A stretch of DNA of 64,000 nucleotides from Tridacna crocea. Its lineage: Eukaryota > Mollusca > Bivalvia > Cardiida > Cardiidae. The stretch is from assembly GCA_943736015.1 (NCBI GenBank), contig OX031059.1, positions 59,283,159 through 59,347,158 on the forward strand, given 5' to 3'. The notes under the pieces were generated by a model that did no database searches, was not told the DNA's origin, and saw nothing but the letters and a program-made list of their open reading frames with translations. A program made the position numbers and the translations under genes. Below, piece by piece: positions 27,301-30,909 of this stretch (position 1 is the first letter of the stretch; every line of letters starts with the position of its first letter).

Positions 27301-28807
27301 AAATTGTGGGAAAAGGAGTCAATACTAGTAACCAGCATTTCCTCCTTTTCCAAAATGTTAGATATCCTACAGAAAACAAATTCCGTAATTTTAGCCACAT
27401 ATGAATTTTTGTCTGAATATGCTTTCAGTTTTGAAAAAACTGGAATAAAATTTGGTCATGTGGTAAATGCTTAAAGTTACTTTATTCTTTAGCAGACAAA
27501 GTGCGAGTGTGATTGAAAAACATGCAGATATTAAATTTAGCATTGCTCAAGCTTACCTATTAATTGTGTAAGTATTTGTACTGTATCCTACAGAAAAACT
27601 CCAAGGAGACCAGTAAGTCCAACTGTGCTACTGGCCAAGTGTTACAACAGAATGAAAACTCAAAAAATGTTGAAACTGTCTTAAAATCTACCACTTCATT
27701 GAACAACAGGGACAATATAGTTGACTGTGAAAAACGTCTTCAACAACAACATACCTCAGGTACTTTACTTCTGTATAAATTTTCACCACCTAATGAATAT
27801 CCTATAAAGATGTATTGCCGCAGACAAAGTTTGAAAATAAAACAAGAGGAGAAATTGGTTGTAGCATTCATTTTATAAAAAAGAAGGTTTACAATTTACT
27901 ACGCAATCCAAGTATTTATGACTCAGAGGTAGAAGCCTTTTGAAAATATTGTGGAAAAAGAAGAAAATGCTAGTAACCAGCATTTACTTCTTTTTACACA
28001 ATGTTTTCAACTTTATCTATTTCAAATTTCATTTTTTAGACACCTATAAATTGTGGGTTTAAGTCTACATTTTTTGTGAGGTATTAAAGAGCTTATGGTC
28101 ACAAGTTGACCTTTTAATTGGAATAGAGCACCAAAAATTCTGAAACTCCCTAACTGGGTTTTGAATATTAAGATTTTTAAAAAATCACTCTGTATTCAGG
28201 AGCTCAAGACAAAGTTCTCAGGGTCCATATTCACCAATGATTCTCTAGAACATTCTTTGTCTTATTCTTCAAGATTTTTTAACTGAAAGTAACAGAACAT
28301 CTGATTGGCTAAACCAAATGGTTTAGCCAATCAGAAGTTGTGTTACTTTCAAAATCCAGATTTATATCAAGAATATTCTCAAGAAAGGTTGGTGAATACA
28401 GCTCCTGCTAGACCCATTGCTATTGAAACTGCTGGAAGGTGATAAATTAGATATGGCCCAATATTATCGGGTAATCTGCATTTTCTCCATTCTAACAATG
28501 TTTGCCCTATTTCTAGGGATGGTATAAACCTAGGATAGAAAATATAGAAGATTAGAATAGAGATGGCTGTTACAAGCAGGTGATTATTGATAAAATATTG
28601 ACTCTATTTACAGGTGTGAAATGTTGCATGTGCAGAAATGCTGCTAAAATTCCCTTCAGAGCTCTCTGTGATCATATTTGCTGTATGGAGTGCTGGAGAA
28701 AAGTGTTTGAGACAGATAAACTGTGTCCAGGCTGTGGTCAGGGAGTTCGTCGACGGCATCTTATACAGATATTCTACAAAATGGAAGAGGGGCATCTGCA
28801 GTCTTGA
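239..28807 (+). CDS. RTEL1: RTEL1 helicase, 3' half of the gene (14 exons, gene starts left of window)
   Basis: RTEL1 is a nuclear XPD-family 5'-3' DNA helicase that unwinds D-loops, T-loops and G-quadruplexes at telomeres and forks (family knowledge). The coding path joins 239-316, 2273-2413, 4130-4245, 4530-4653, 5650-5803, 8309-8412, 9780-9806, 10751-10828, 13656-13760, 15731-15875, 24702-24836, 26872-26927, 27594-27759 and 28614-28807. All introns are GT-AG and every junction keeps frame, giving 540 residues plus stop. In order the sequence shows motif V ([10 protein letters not shown]), motif VI (QAIGRVIRH), the WVRPHV region, the conserved HVPSLK and [10 protein letters not shown] segments, a KKKIVIK basic stretch, one harmonin-like domain and a C4C4 RING. 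The iron-sulphur and ATP-binding halves must lie upstream of the window. Vertebrate RTEL1 has two harmonin-like domains; only one is seen here. Introns are rich in MITEs. Identification is very secure; the weakest joins are the donor at 5804 and the 27-nt exon. Confidence 0.96.
346..563 (+). mobile_element. TTAA-hairpin MITE
   Basis: Complete copy; the hairpin reads GACGCTGGTAACCAGCATTT, with one arm change (GACG for AAATG). It lies 29 bp after an RTEL1 donor. Confidence 0.85.
708..936 (-). mobile_element. TTAA-hairpin MITE
   Basis: Complete 229-bp copy with intact palindrome except for one base (CCTACAATG). Both TTAA ends are present. Confidence 0.88.
1008..1180 (+). mobile_element. TTAA-hairpin MITE, right hairpin arm deleted
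   Basis: The left end and left arm are present. The sequence then jumps from the palindrome centre (GTTAACT) to the AAATTTTTGAGTCAC-like internal part; the right end is eroded. Confidence 0.7.
1652..1722. repeat. Degenerate GACAGTGTAGATC hairpin
   Basis: A worn member of the small hairpin family whose better copies are at 42972, 54126 and 63177. The arms ACAGTGTAGATCAAAGATCA and GATCTAGA-like are only partly complementary. Confidence 0.45.
1801..2029 (+). mobile_element. TTAA-hairpin MITE
   Basis: Complete 229-bp copy with a CACTGTGGG arm variant matched by CCCACAGTG in the other arm. Its right TTAA (2026-2029) is also the left end of the next copy. Confidence 0.9.
2026..2229 (-). mobile_element. 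TTAA-hairpin MITE, left hairpin arm deleted
   Basis: Shares its TTAA with the previous copy. The left arm is missing: GGGTAGAA runs straight into CTGGTAACCAGCATTTTCTC. Confidence 0.8.
2273..2413 (+). CDS. RTEL1: RTEL1 exon: helicase motif V, second part
   Basis: 141 nt, 47 codons, phase 0 at both ends. It reads [20 protein letters not shown], then PYPPYMDP and a LKMQYLDEM segment, all hallmarks of RTEL1. Acceptor is CCTAAAG and donor is GTAAGA. A MITE copy ends only 43 bp upstream of the acceptor. Confidence 0.96.
2729..2872. repeat. 144-bp palindrome in an RTEL1 intron
   Basis: The arms start GTTGTACTGTCAGGTGGCAG and end CTGCCACCTGACCGTACAAC. They run about 55-60 bases with few mismatches to a centre near 2800 (TTGCCCTGAGCCGAAGGCGA). 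The sequence is GC-richer than its flanks and is probably a foldback element. No copy elsewhere in the window. Confidence 0.8.
2880..3219. repeat. Short inverted pair flanking 310 bp
   Basis: ATACTGCAAAG near 2884 and CTTTGCAGTAT near 3203 are exact inverted copies. The segment between, ending in AACCAATCAGATCACG, has no gene. It may be the second half of a composite foldback element with the palindrome at 2729. Confidence 0.4.
3287..3497 (-). mobile_element. TTAA-hairpin MITE, right arm mostly deleted
   Basis: Both ends are present. The left arm ends GCTGGTTACC and is followed directly by CACAATGTTTTC, so most of the right arm is lost. Confidence 0.82.
3498..3986 (+). other. RTEL1 intron, degenerate MITE half then no feature
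   Basis: 3498-3634 is a worn MITE half (GAAAACATTGCGGGAGGAGG and a late GGGTGAAGGGATAA). From 3635 to 3986 I see no exon, RNA or repeat structure. Confidence 0.5.
3987..4040 (+). mobile_element. TTAA-hairpin MITE fragment (left end)
   Basis: TTAACCCTTTATCAAACAAT followed by CCTGAGTTTTAGC, then family similarity stops. Confidence 0.6.
4130..4245 (+). CDS. RTEL1: RTEL1 exon: helicase motif VI
   Basis: 116 nt, entering in phase 0 and leaving in phase 2. It encodes [20 protein letters not shown] and [26 protein letters not shown] is motif VI with its arginine finger residues intact. The acceptor is a long T tract ending TTTTTAG. The donor GTTAGT lies 6 bp before the fragment of a MITE. Confidence 0.96.
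4252..4403 (-). mobile_element. TTAA-hairpin MITE, left half
   Basis: TTTACGCTTTTCCAAACGAC through the left arm to GCTGGTTACC; the right half is replaced by unrelated sequence. Starts 7 bp after an RTEL1 donor. Confidence 0.7.
4530..4653 (+). CDS. RTEL1: RTEL1 exon: end of helicase core
   Basis: 124 nt; its first base completes the arginine codon AG|G. It encodes [18 protein letters not shown], then [17 protein letters not shown] and KTAEKL. The WVRPHV and YENFG stretches are typical of RTEL1 just after motif VI. Acceptor TTTTTGACAG, donor GTAATA, phase 0 exit. Confidence 0.95.
4769..4990 (+). mobile_element. TTAA-hairpin MITE, subfamily B (covarying arms)
   Basis: The arms read GTGGCAAAAGGTGAAATTGC and GCAATTTCACCTTTTGCCAC, perfectly complementary to each other and different from the main family. 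The centre is TCGTCACGA. The left flank inside the element (CTCATTCTATGGTATCTCTA) is also distinct. Confidence 0.85.
5002..5128 (-). mobile_element. TTAA-hairpin MITE fragment (left half)
   Basis: CCATATTGAAAGCATTTTCAG to GTAAATATTGTGGAAAAAAG; abuts the next copy. Confidence 0.6.
5130..5362 (-). mobile_element. TTAA-hairpin MITE
   Basis: Near-complete; the hairpin centre is ACTGGTTACCAG and the right arm has CTTTCCCC for CTTTTCCC. Confidence 0.8.
5650..5803 (+). CDS. RTEL1: RTEL1 exon: post-helicase linker with HVPSLK
   Basis: Starts in phase 0 after GCTTACAG with MPAPKPSKK and runs to HVPSLKYQ. The donor is chosen at GTACTT (5804), giving phase 1, because the next exon needs two bases to complete a codon. 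The other nearby GT, at 5796, would shift the frame into a TGA. A TIR element begins 22 bp after this donor. Confidence 0.85.
5825..6725. mobile_element. About 900-bp TIR element with repeated TATAACACGCA
   Basis: The left end reads CTGTAAAACGTTGTGTATAC and the right end is its imperfect inverse (GCGTGTTATACGCACC...AACGG). TA sits at both outer edges, which would fit a TA target. The motif GTATAACACGCA or close variants occurs at 5837-5868, 5919, 6650 and 6698. There is no long ORF, so it is probably non-autonomous. It lies 22 bp past the donor of the HVPSLK exon. Confidence 0.6.
6841..7070 (-). mobile_element. TTAA-hairpin MITE
   Basis: Complete 230-bp copy. The arms contain CACTGGGGGGAAAAGGAG and CTCCTTTTCCCATAGTG, slightly diverged. 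Confidence 0.88.
7172..7545 (+). other. RTEL1 intron, little structure
   Basis: A MITE end fragment (TAAACCATTACCACACAAAGG) at 7172, then nothing recognisable up to the next copy. Confidence 0.45.
7546..7775 (-). mobile_element. TTAA-hairpin MITE
   Basis: Complete, with both arms intact except one base; the right end is GGGTTGA in place of GGGTTAA. Confidence 0.87.
7863..8070 (-). mobile_element. TTAA-hairpin MITE, hairpin eroded
   Basis: Right arm shortened (GCTGGTAATTCTCCCACAAAG). Shares the TTAA at 8067-8070 with the next copy. Confidence 0.8.
8067..8278 (+). mobile_element. TTAA-hairpin MITE next to an RTEL1 acceptor
   Basis: Complete except the last bases (GTTTGGTAAAA). Ends about 30 bp before the exon at 8309. 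Confidence 0.85.
8309..8412 (+). CDS. RTEL1: RTEL1 exon: [10 protein letters not shown] segment
   Basis: 104 nt; AT completes an asparagine codon with the preceding A. It encodes [18 protein letters not shown] then [16 protein letters not shown]. The last ten residues correspond to a short conserved segment found in vertebrate RTEL1 at the same place. The right end of a MITE copy lies about 30 bp before the acceptor TTTTACTTCAG. Donor GTATGG, phase 0. Confidence 0.9.
8413..8794 (+). other. RTEL1 intron, no feature seen
   Basis: AT-rich sequence with repeated GTATGTGAT-like words at 8470-8525 and no recognisable element. Confidence 0.45.
8795..9007 (-). mobile_element. TTAA-hairpin MITE
   Basis: Complete ends. 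The hairpin has ACTGGTTACCAG at its centre and a short deletion right of the palindrome. Confidence 0.85.
9082..9178 (-). mobile_element. TTAA-hairpin MITE fragment
   Basis: Left internal part only (CCAAATTGAAAGTATTTGCA), ending where the next copy begins. Confidence 0.6.
9179..9406 (-). mobile_element. TTAA-hairpin MITE
   Basis: Complete 228-bp copy; the palindrome has one changed base (CCGGCAGTG). Confidence 0.9.
9407..9536 (-). mobile_element. TTAA-hairpin MITE fragment (hairpin and right end)
   Basis: From GAATAGAAAACATCGTGGG to AAAGGGTTAG; the left third is missing. Confidence 0.68.
9640..9760. repeat. Degenerate repeat shared with 59700-59800
   Basis: TGACCAATATCTAAAGGG to AAGCCCCCTTCTTCACAGAG; the end closely matches AAGCCCCCTTTTCACAGAGC at 59788. 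Confidence 0.45.
9780..9806 (+). CDS. RTEL1: RTEL1 27-nt microexon (RRFDLSDTQ)
   Basis: A 27-nt exon, phase 0 on both sides, encoding RRFDLSDTQ. It has a strong pyrimidine-rich acceptor (CCTTTTTTTTTCCAG) and a consensus donor CAG|GTAAGT. Because it is in frame with both neighbours it could be constitutive or skipped. A MITE copy starts only 10 bp after the donor. Confidence 0.7.
9817..10027 (-). mobile_element. TTAA-hairpin MITE, 10 bp after the microexon donor
   Basis: Ends present; the left hairpin arm is degraded (GAAAAATTGTCTGATACC). Confidence 0.75.
10098..10303 (-). mobile_element. TTAA-hairpin MITE, diverged
   Basis: Clear left block (GACTTGTCCAAATTCATAGC) and right end (GGTAAAGGGTTAA); the hairpin is worn. 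Confidence 0.7.
10450..10694 (+). mobile_element. Helentron-like element remnant
   Basis: Starts TTTTAGCCCTGGTCACCTAC, has CTGTCTGTCTGTCCATC typical of these arrays and ends GCGAGCTCTTATTGTTT. It resembles the GCTCTTGTT ends of elements at 11210, 12417, 16012 and 23215 with a small change. Confidence 0.55.
10751..10828 (+). CDS. RTEL1: RTEL1 exon: basic KKKIVIK stretch
   Basis: 78 nt, 26 codons, phase 0 at both ends, encoding [20 protein letters not shown] and KKIVIK. It matches the basic stretch that precedes the first harmonin-like domain in vertebrate RTEL1. Acceptor TTGCTTTTCAG, donor GTAAGC. It could act as a nuclear localisation signal (inference). Confidence 0.88.
10859..11088. mobile_element. 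TTAA-hairpin MITE, subfamily B arms
   Basis: The hairpin uses GGAGAAATTGCTCGTTATGA and its near-complement. Its right TTAA (11085-11088) is shared with the next copy. Confidence 0.82.
11085..11321 (+). mobile_element. TTAA-hairpin MITE split by a short Helentron-like insert
   Basis: The left half runs TTAACACTTCACCAACCAAT to about 11209 and resumes as ACAGTGTTTTCTCCCC at 11302. The insert is the separate 92-bp element. The left half is diverged. Confidence 0.6.
11210..11301 (+). mobile_element. 92-bp Helentron-like mini element
   Basis: Starts TTTTAGCCCCGGACGTCCAT and ends TTTGCAAAGCTCTTGTT, so it carries the same 3' terminus as the larger arrays but has no tandem repeats. It sits inside a MITE. 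Confidence 0.6.
11317..11509 (+). mobile_element. TTAA-hairpin MITE, right arm deleted
   Basis: CTGCCTAACAATCCTGAG through GCTGGTAATCCTTCCC to GGTTAAGAGTTAA; the right hairpin arm is lost. Confidence 0.75.
11679..11906 (-). mobile_element. TTAA-hairpin MITE
   Basis: Hairpin present, with a small internal duplication in the right arm (TCTCTTTTCTCC). The right TTAA at 11903-11906 is shared with the next copy. Confidence 0.82.
11903..12130 (+). mobile_element. TTAA-hairpin MITE
   Basis: Complete 228 bp with a well-kept palindrome (ATCATGGG on the left against CCCACAATG on the right). Confidence 0.88.
12131..12416 (+). other. RTEL1 intron, one degenerate hairpin
   Basis: Around 12235-12290 are worn GATCAGACT and TGATCTTGACCTACACTGGC arms of the small GACAGTGTAGATC family; otherwise nothing is seen. 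Confidence 0.4.
12417..13646 (+). mobile_element. Helentron-like element with about 160-bp tandem units
   Basis: The 5' part is TTTTTATTCTCCCCGAAGGG with a CCGTCCGTCTGTCCGTCCG tract. The body consists of diverged units with the landmark TGTCATGGAAAAAGGGGGC at 12611, 12773, 12932 and, worn, at 13135, 13273 and 13437. The 3' end is TTCGGGGAGCATAACCTG then GATGGCTCTTGTT. It has no transposase gene. The architecture fits non-autonomous Helentrons (HINE type). Its 3' end touches the RTEL1 acceptor at 13655. Confidence 0.75.
13656..13760 (+). CDS. RTEL1: RTEL1 exon: start of harmonin-like domain
   Basis: 105 nt, 35 codons, phase 0, encoding [19 protein letters not shown] to AENYIAE. The acceptor TTTTTTAACAG directly abuts the 3' end of a Helentron-like element (about 12417-13646), so the pyrimidine tract lies at the element boundary. 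Donor GTATAT. Confidence 0.87.
13771..14002 (+). mobile_element. TTAA-hairpin MITE, old and diverged
   Basis: CTTTACCAAACAGTCGAAAG to GATAAATGGTAAAC; the arms have many mismatches. Confidence 0.6.
14003..14760 (+). other. RTEL1 intron, only weak MITE traces
   Basis: A worn hairpin segment near 14385-14500 (CAACATTTTCTTCTTTTCCC) and a C9 run at 14612. No exon or RNA is seen. Confidence 0.45.
14761..15027 (+). mobile_element. tRNA-derived SINE, full length
   Basis: The head GCCCGCCCAGGTAGCTCAGT has an A box (TAGCTCAGTGGT, 14772-14783) and a B-box-like GATTTTGATACCC near 14813. The middle (GTGGCTTTGGAAAGAAAGTT to AGAAAGCCAGGAAACACATG) is a conserved central domain shared with the SINEs at 32531 and 53640. 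The tail is GCATTAAACCCCAATGCAAC. This fits the bivalve Meta-SINE group (family knowledge). Confidence 0.82.
15218..15440 (+). mobile_element. TTAA-hairpin MITE
   Basis: Complete; arms diverged (AGAAGAATATGCTGATAACC). Confidence 0.82.
15445..15661 (-). mobile_element. TTAA-hairpin MITE, subfamily B arms
   Basis: Arms GGAGAAATTGCTCGTTATGA and GAGCAATTTCTCTTTTTCCC. Starts 4 bp after the preceding copy. Confidence 0.85.
15731..15875 (+). CDS. RTEL1: RTEL1 exon: core of harmonin-like domain
   Basis: 145 nt, entering in phase 0 and leaving in phase 1. It encodes [20 protein letters not shown] and a helix-rich stretch ending [10 protein letters not shown]. The [12 protein letters not shown] and LADLFTE segments are the alpha-helical core of the harmonin-like domain, which in vertebrate RTEL1 binds partners such as RPA and SLX4-type factors. 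Donor GTAAGT. Confidence 0.94.
16098..17299 (+). repeat. Tandem array, about 145-bp units
   Basis: The landmark CTTGTGTACGCTCTAGAGGC recurs at about 16098, 16234, 16380, 16524, 16661, 16806, 16951, 17096 and 17241. Spacing is 144-146 in most units and 136-137 in two, where one of two neighbouring AGGTCA words is missing. Diverged units resume after 19805. Confidence 0.85.
17300..19799. mobile_element. 2.5-kb non-autonomous TIR DNA transposon with 5-bp TSD
   Basis: Exactly 2,500 bp bounded by AGACC...GGTCT and flanked by AGAAT on both sides (17295-17299 and 19800-19804). Removing the element and one AGAAT restores the array word GGTCAGAATGTTTG. The terminal inverted repeats are about 155 bp, sharing CCCCCCTCAGGGGGAATTTT and TGTTAGCCCTCTG. 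There is no long ORF. The superfamily is not recognised; a 5-bp target duplication is uncommon among animal cut-and-paste families. Confidence 0.85.
19805..20089 (+). repeat. Remainder of the 145-bp array and element 3' end
   Basis: Two diverged units (GTAGAGGCCACATTTTCAGT at about 19900) followed by the CTCTTGTT terminus. Confidence 0.75.
20188..21640 (+). other. RTEL1 intron with unclassified repeats
   Basis: Near 20518 there is TAGGCCAGGGAATCCCTCTC, a CAGGGAATCCC/GGGATTCCCTTG hairpin that looks like the 5' end of another array element. Around 21048 and 21153 the word TGGCCCGTGTTATGTT repeats about 105 bp apart, with GTCGGCCCCTGGAG and TTGGCCCCTGGAG. No gene is seen. Confidence 0.45.
21641..21975 (+). 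repeat. Two-unit tandem element
   Basis: TCCGGTCCATAACTTCTTCA at 21669 and GTCCGAACCATAACTCCTAC at 21806 begin two units of about 137 bp. It is bracketed by GGGCTTGTGTG and GGGCTTGACACAAGTTGTTC, and has a build like the Helentron-like arrays. Confidence 0.5.
21976..23074 (+). other. RTEL1 intron, no feature seen
   Basis: AT-rich sequence with no exon, RNA or clear repeat. The most structured word is a GAATTCCAGGGGCTTAGTGG stretch at 22671. Confidence 0.4.
23075..24678 (-). mobile_element. TTAA-hairpin MITE split by a second Helentron-like element
   Basis: Left part 23075-23214 ends inside the right hairpin arm (CAGCATTTTCTCCTT). Right part 24613-24678 resumes CCACGATGTTTTC to AAAGGTTAA. Joining them restores CTCC-T-rich-CCAC. 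Confidence 0.82.
23215..24612 (+). mobile_element. Helentron-like element with exact 156-bp units
   Basis: The 5' end is TTTATACGCCCGTCAAAGAC with a GGGCGGGCGGGCGGC run. The 3' end has a CCCCAGCTTTACAACTTGGGG hairpin, AGACGGGCGTATC (inverse of the 5' GATACGCCCGTC-like start) and then TTTGCCGCTCTTGTT. The landmark TTTGTCCGGAGCATATCTCC falls at about 23285, 23441, 23597, 23753, 23909, 24065, 24221 and 24377, each 156 bp apart. Confidence 0.8.
24702..24836 (+). CDS. RTEL1: RTEL1 exon: end of harmonin-like domain
   Basis: 135 nt after an 8.8-kb intron. It encodes [20 protein letters not shown] followed by [11 protein letters not shown]. The [10 protein letters not shown] stretch is the signature of RTEL1 harmonin-like domains. 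Acceptor ATTCTTTCAG, donor GTAAGT, leaving in phase 1. Confidence 0.95.
25111..25285 (+). repeat. Direct tandem duplication, about 88-bp unit
   Basis: GTTCCTCATGTACTTGTAGG to CTATTCTGGAATGTGC is repeated at 25200 with about 94 percent identity. It lies in an RTEL1 intron and is not coding. Confidence 0.8.
25286..26139 (+). other. RTEL1 intron, no clear feature
   Basis: Contains words such as GTGTTTGGAGTAGTGTAAGG related to the duplication upstream; no exon is seen. Confidence 0.4.
26140..26368 (-). mobile_element. TTAA-hairpin MITE
   Basis: Complete 229-bp copy with TTAA at both ends and a nearly perfect palindrome. Confidence 0.9.
26609..26832 (+). mobile_element. TTAA-hairpin MITE, diverged
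   Basis: TTAACCCTGCACTACACTGT to GATAAAAAGTAA; the right arm is heavily altered. Ends 39 bp before an RTEL1 acceptor. Confidence 0.7.
26872..26927 (+). CDS. RTEL1: RTEL1 exon: short polar linker
   Basis: 56 nt, the first two bases completing a serine codon. It encodes [19 protein letters not shown]. Acceptor TTCCCACAG, donor GTAAGC, phase 0. The residues are polar and unstructured-looking, so the call rests on splice sites, frame and position between two secure exons. Confidence 0.8.
26960..27160 (+). mobile_element. TTAA-hairpin MITE, very old
   Basis: GCGAGGAAAAAGGCTTTTAAAAACATTGCAG-like segment (26994 on) and GTCTTTTTCCCTCAATGTTT. No ends remain. Confidence 0.45.
27247..27474 (+). mobile_element. 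TTAA-hairpin MITE
   Basis: TTAACCCTTCACATTTATG to GTGGTAAATGCTTAA, 228 bp. Arms partly changed (AGTCAATACTAGTAACC). Confidence 0.8.
27594..27759 (+). CDS. RTEL1: RTEL1 exon: polar linker before the RING
   Basis: 166 nt, entering in phase 0 and leaving in phase 1. It encodes a Lys/Asn/Gln-rich linker ([15 protein letters not shown] to KRLQQQHTS). No PIP box or second harmonin-like domain is seen. Acceptor TATCCTACAG, donor GTACTT. The frame joins cleanly to the RING exon through a glycine codon. Confidence 0.84.
27892..28062 (+). mobile_element. TTAA-hairpin MITE, right third lost
   Basis: TTTACTACGCAATCC, then AGAAAATGCTAGTAACCAGC and its arm. No right end. Confidence 0.65.
28222..28407. 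mobile_element. Palindromic MITE carrying GATTGGCTAAACCA
   Basis: The arms start GGTCCATATTCACCAATGAT and end GGTTGGTGAATACAGCTCC. The inner arms CTGATTGGCTAAACCAAATG and TGGTTTAGCCAATCAGAAGT form a tight palindrome at 28301-28335. A related copy lies at 52232. Confidence 0.75.
28614..28807 (+). CDS. RTEL1: RTEL1 last exon: C4C4 RING and stop
   Basis: 194 nt ending in TGA. Eight cysteines in CxxC pairs make a C4C4 RING: CCMC near the start, then CDHICC, MEC and LCPGC, followed by [18 protein letters not shown] and stop. Vertebrate RTEL1 long isoforms end in the same kind of RING followed by a short hydrophobic tail. Acceptor CTCTATTTACAG. Confidence 0.95.
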
Positions 28808-28840
28808 TATATGATGAATCCTAACCAAACAACTGATAGA

Positions 28841-29077
28841 AAAAAAGTTGGAAAAGGAGAAAATGTTAGTAATTAGCATTTCTGCTTTTTCCATTTACCC
28901 TTTCCACACAATGACAACTTTCAATGCCCCTGAAGAAGAAGCCTTTTGAAAATATTGTGGGAAAATTTTCTACCCTATCAAAGAAAAAAATGCAACATTT
29001 GAGCCACTTTGAAAGTGTTGTCTGCAAATACTTTCAATTTGGATAGATGTAAAATTTTGCCGTCTTGTAAAGGGTTA
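28841..29077 (+). mobile_element. MITE fragment and TTAA-hairpin MITE in the RTEL1 3' flank
   Basis: 28841-28893 is a hairpin-only fragment. 28893-29077 is a copy lacking the palindrome centre (GTGGGAAAATTTTCTACCC). Confidence 0.72.
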
Positions 29078-29128
29078 ATGACCGACCGTGCATATTGGGC
29101 CTGTTAGATATGTTTTCTGTAAATGCAT

Positions 29129-29355
29129 GATCTCTTTACCACATCACAAAAAGGACACTTGTATTAATTGAAGGCATTTATGGACGACAACCTAAATGTG
29201 GCTCAAATGATGGTGTCTGTCTTTAGTAGGGTAGAAAACATTGTGGTTAAAGGAGAAAATGCTGATAACCAGCATTTTCTCCTTTAACCACAATGTTTTC
29301 AAAAGGCTTCTTTCTTGGGGTTGTTAAACCTTAAGATTGTGTGATGAAGAGTTAA
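29129..29355 (-). mobile_element. TTAA-hairpin MITE with covarying GTGGTTAAAG arms
   Basis: Left arm GTGGTTAAAGGAGAAAATGC and right arm GCATTTTCTCCTTTAACCAC are exact complements although both differ from the family (GGGAAAA). Confidence 0.88.
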
Positions 29356-29396
29356 ATAAGGACAGGCCTAAAATTTTGTGTCAAGTGACAAGCTAA

Positions 29397-29402
29397 AATA
29401 AA
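29397..29402 (+). terminator. RTEL1: Possible RTEL1 polyadenylation signal
   Basis: AATAAA 590 bp after the RTEL1 stop is the first canonical hexamer I noted downstream. The 3' UTR would then carry one to two MITE copies. Transcript data would be needed to place the real end. Confidence 0.35.
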
Positions 29403-29464
29403 ATATTTATGTAGATCTCGATTTTTATTTCTTGTACTTTCCCCCCGATTTAGACATTGACCTT

Positions 29465-29694
29465 GTTAAGTCTTTCCCAAACGACAAAATATTTGGCAGG
29501 TCCAAACTGAAAACATTTGCTGACAACAAAAGAAATGTGAATCAAAAATTGAAAGTTGATTTTGAAACAGAAAAAAACATCGTGGGAAAAGGAGAAAATG
29601 CTGGGTACCAGAATTTTCTCCTTGTCCCACAATGTTTTCTATAGACCTCTTTCTCCGGGTTGTTAAAAGTCGGGATTGTGTGGTAGAGAGTTAA
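29465..29694 (-). mobile_element. TTAA-hairpin MITE
   Basis: Complete, 230 bp. The arm has CTTGTCCCAC, a one-base mismatch to the left arm. Confidence 0.87.
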
Positions 29695-29726
29695 ATCATT
29701 AGCATGCTTCCTGAAACAAAGTAGAT

Positions 29727-30092
29727 GACATAAACTCTTTACCACACAATCCTGACTTTTAGGGACCCTTCACCTGCAAATGCGTTGTTTGCCAAATACT
29801 GATGAAAACTAAGGCATGCATGAATATTCAAGTTATTTACATGATATGACAAAAATAATTATAAAAGTTATTATTATGTCATTGTCCCTTTACCAAACAA
29901 TTTGGTGTTTCTACAAGCATAAGGAGGGCTTTTGAAAACATTGTAGAACAAGGAGAAAATGCTAGAAATCAGCATTGTCTTCTTTTCCCATCATATTCTA
30001 TCCTGAAAAGATAGAAAAAAATCAGCCTTTCAGGTACATGTGACTTATCTGCAATTGCTTTCAATTTAGCCTAGTCCCAACTTTTGTGTTAA
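29727..30092 (+). mobile_element. TTAA-hairpin MITE fragment and an old copy
   Basis: 29727-29770 is a left end (CTCTTTACCACACAATCCTG). 29883-30092 is a diverged copy (CCCTTTACCAAACAATTTGG to CTTTTGTGTTAAAAC). Confidence 0.6.
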
Positions 30093-30639
30093 AACTACAT
30101 GTTTGGTGTTGTTTCTCTAATGAAGGGAGATAAATCTTGCTATCTAAATATGACTAAAGAAAGAGTTATCTTACTAAAGAAATTGTTCCTATCATCTTTT
30201 CAGCGATTCTATGGTGACAGCTTGTCTCCCTTCTCCTGCTGCCAACCTGTAGAATTTCAACAATTTGAAAACAAGTTTAACCCATATCCTGCACAATGAC
30301 TAACATGAAACTTTCAAGTCGATAGTAAAATCTCAAAAGCAAATGTTTCCACTTAAGATTTGTTATACAGGGAAAATATTTTCCATGCAGTCTGATCTTG
30401 ATGTACACTGTCTCCAATAGGACAGTAATTTGAGTTTAACAGCCAAGGGGTTAAGAAAGAATTGAGTTGGATCTTGCAGTGTACCATTATAAAGATGGAT
30501 CTCGCAGCGTACCATTAAAAAGATCATTGCTAGATCTGTAGAAACCTGAAAAAAGGGCAGTAAGTTTTAAATGCAACCATGAGCAGTGGTAATTGACACC
30601 AAATGGTTTTCTACCCAGTGGATACTGCAAATTAACAAT
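30093..30639 (+). other. Intergenic, degenerate hairpin traces only
   Basis: At 30385-30425 there is GCAGTCTGATCTTGATGTAC ACTGTCTCC, a half of the small hairpin family. No exon is seen. Confidence 0.4.
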
Positions 30640-30909
30640 TATATGGATGGCTTGCAACACAGGAAAAGTGCTAACGGACATTTGTGTAAAATGTTGTCTC
30701 GGATCAGCCTGCTTAGTCTGCACAGGCTTATCCAGACAGCACTTTATGACTACATTAGAGTTTGTCTGACAGTAGACTTGCGCAAAACAAAATTACATAA
30801 AAGCAGAAAGTATTGTCTCAGGTTAGTCTGCACGAACCGCCAAGGCTGATCAGAGACAACACTTTACACAAATGTCTGAATATCCCTTTTAGCGTGTTGC
30901 AAACCATAT
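30640..30909. mobile_element. Double-hairpin TIR MITE, copy 1 of a tandem pair
   Basis: Ends ATATGGATGGCTTGCAACAC and GTGTTGCAAACCATATGG are inverted repeats. Two internal hairpins (GTCTCGGATCAGCCTGC..., GTCTCAGGTTAGTCTGC...) are diverged. Confidence 0.75.
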
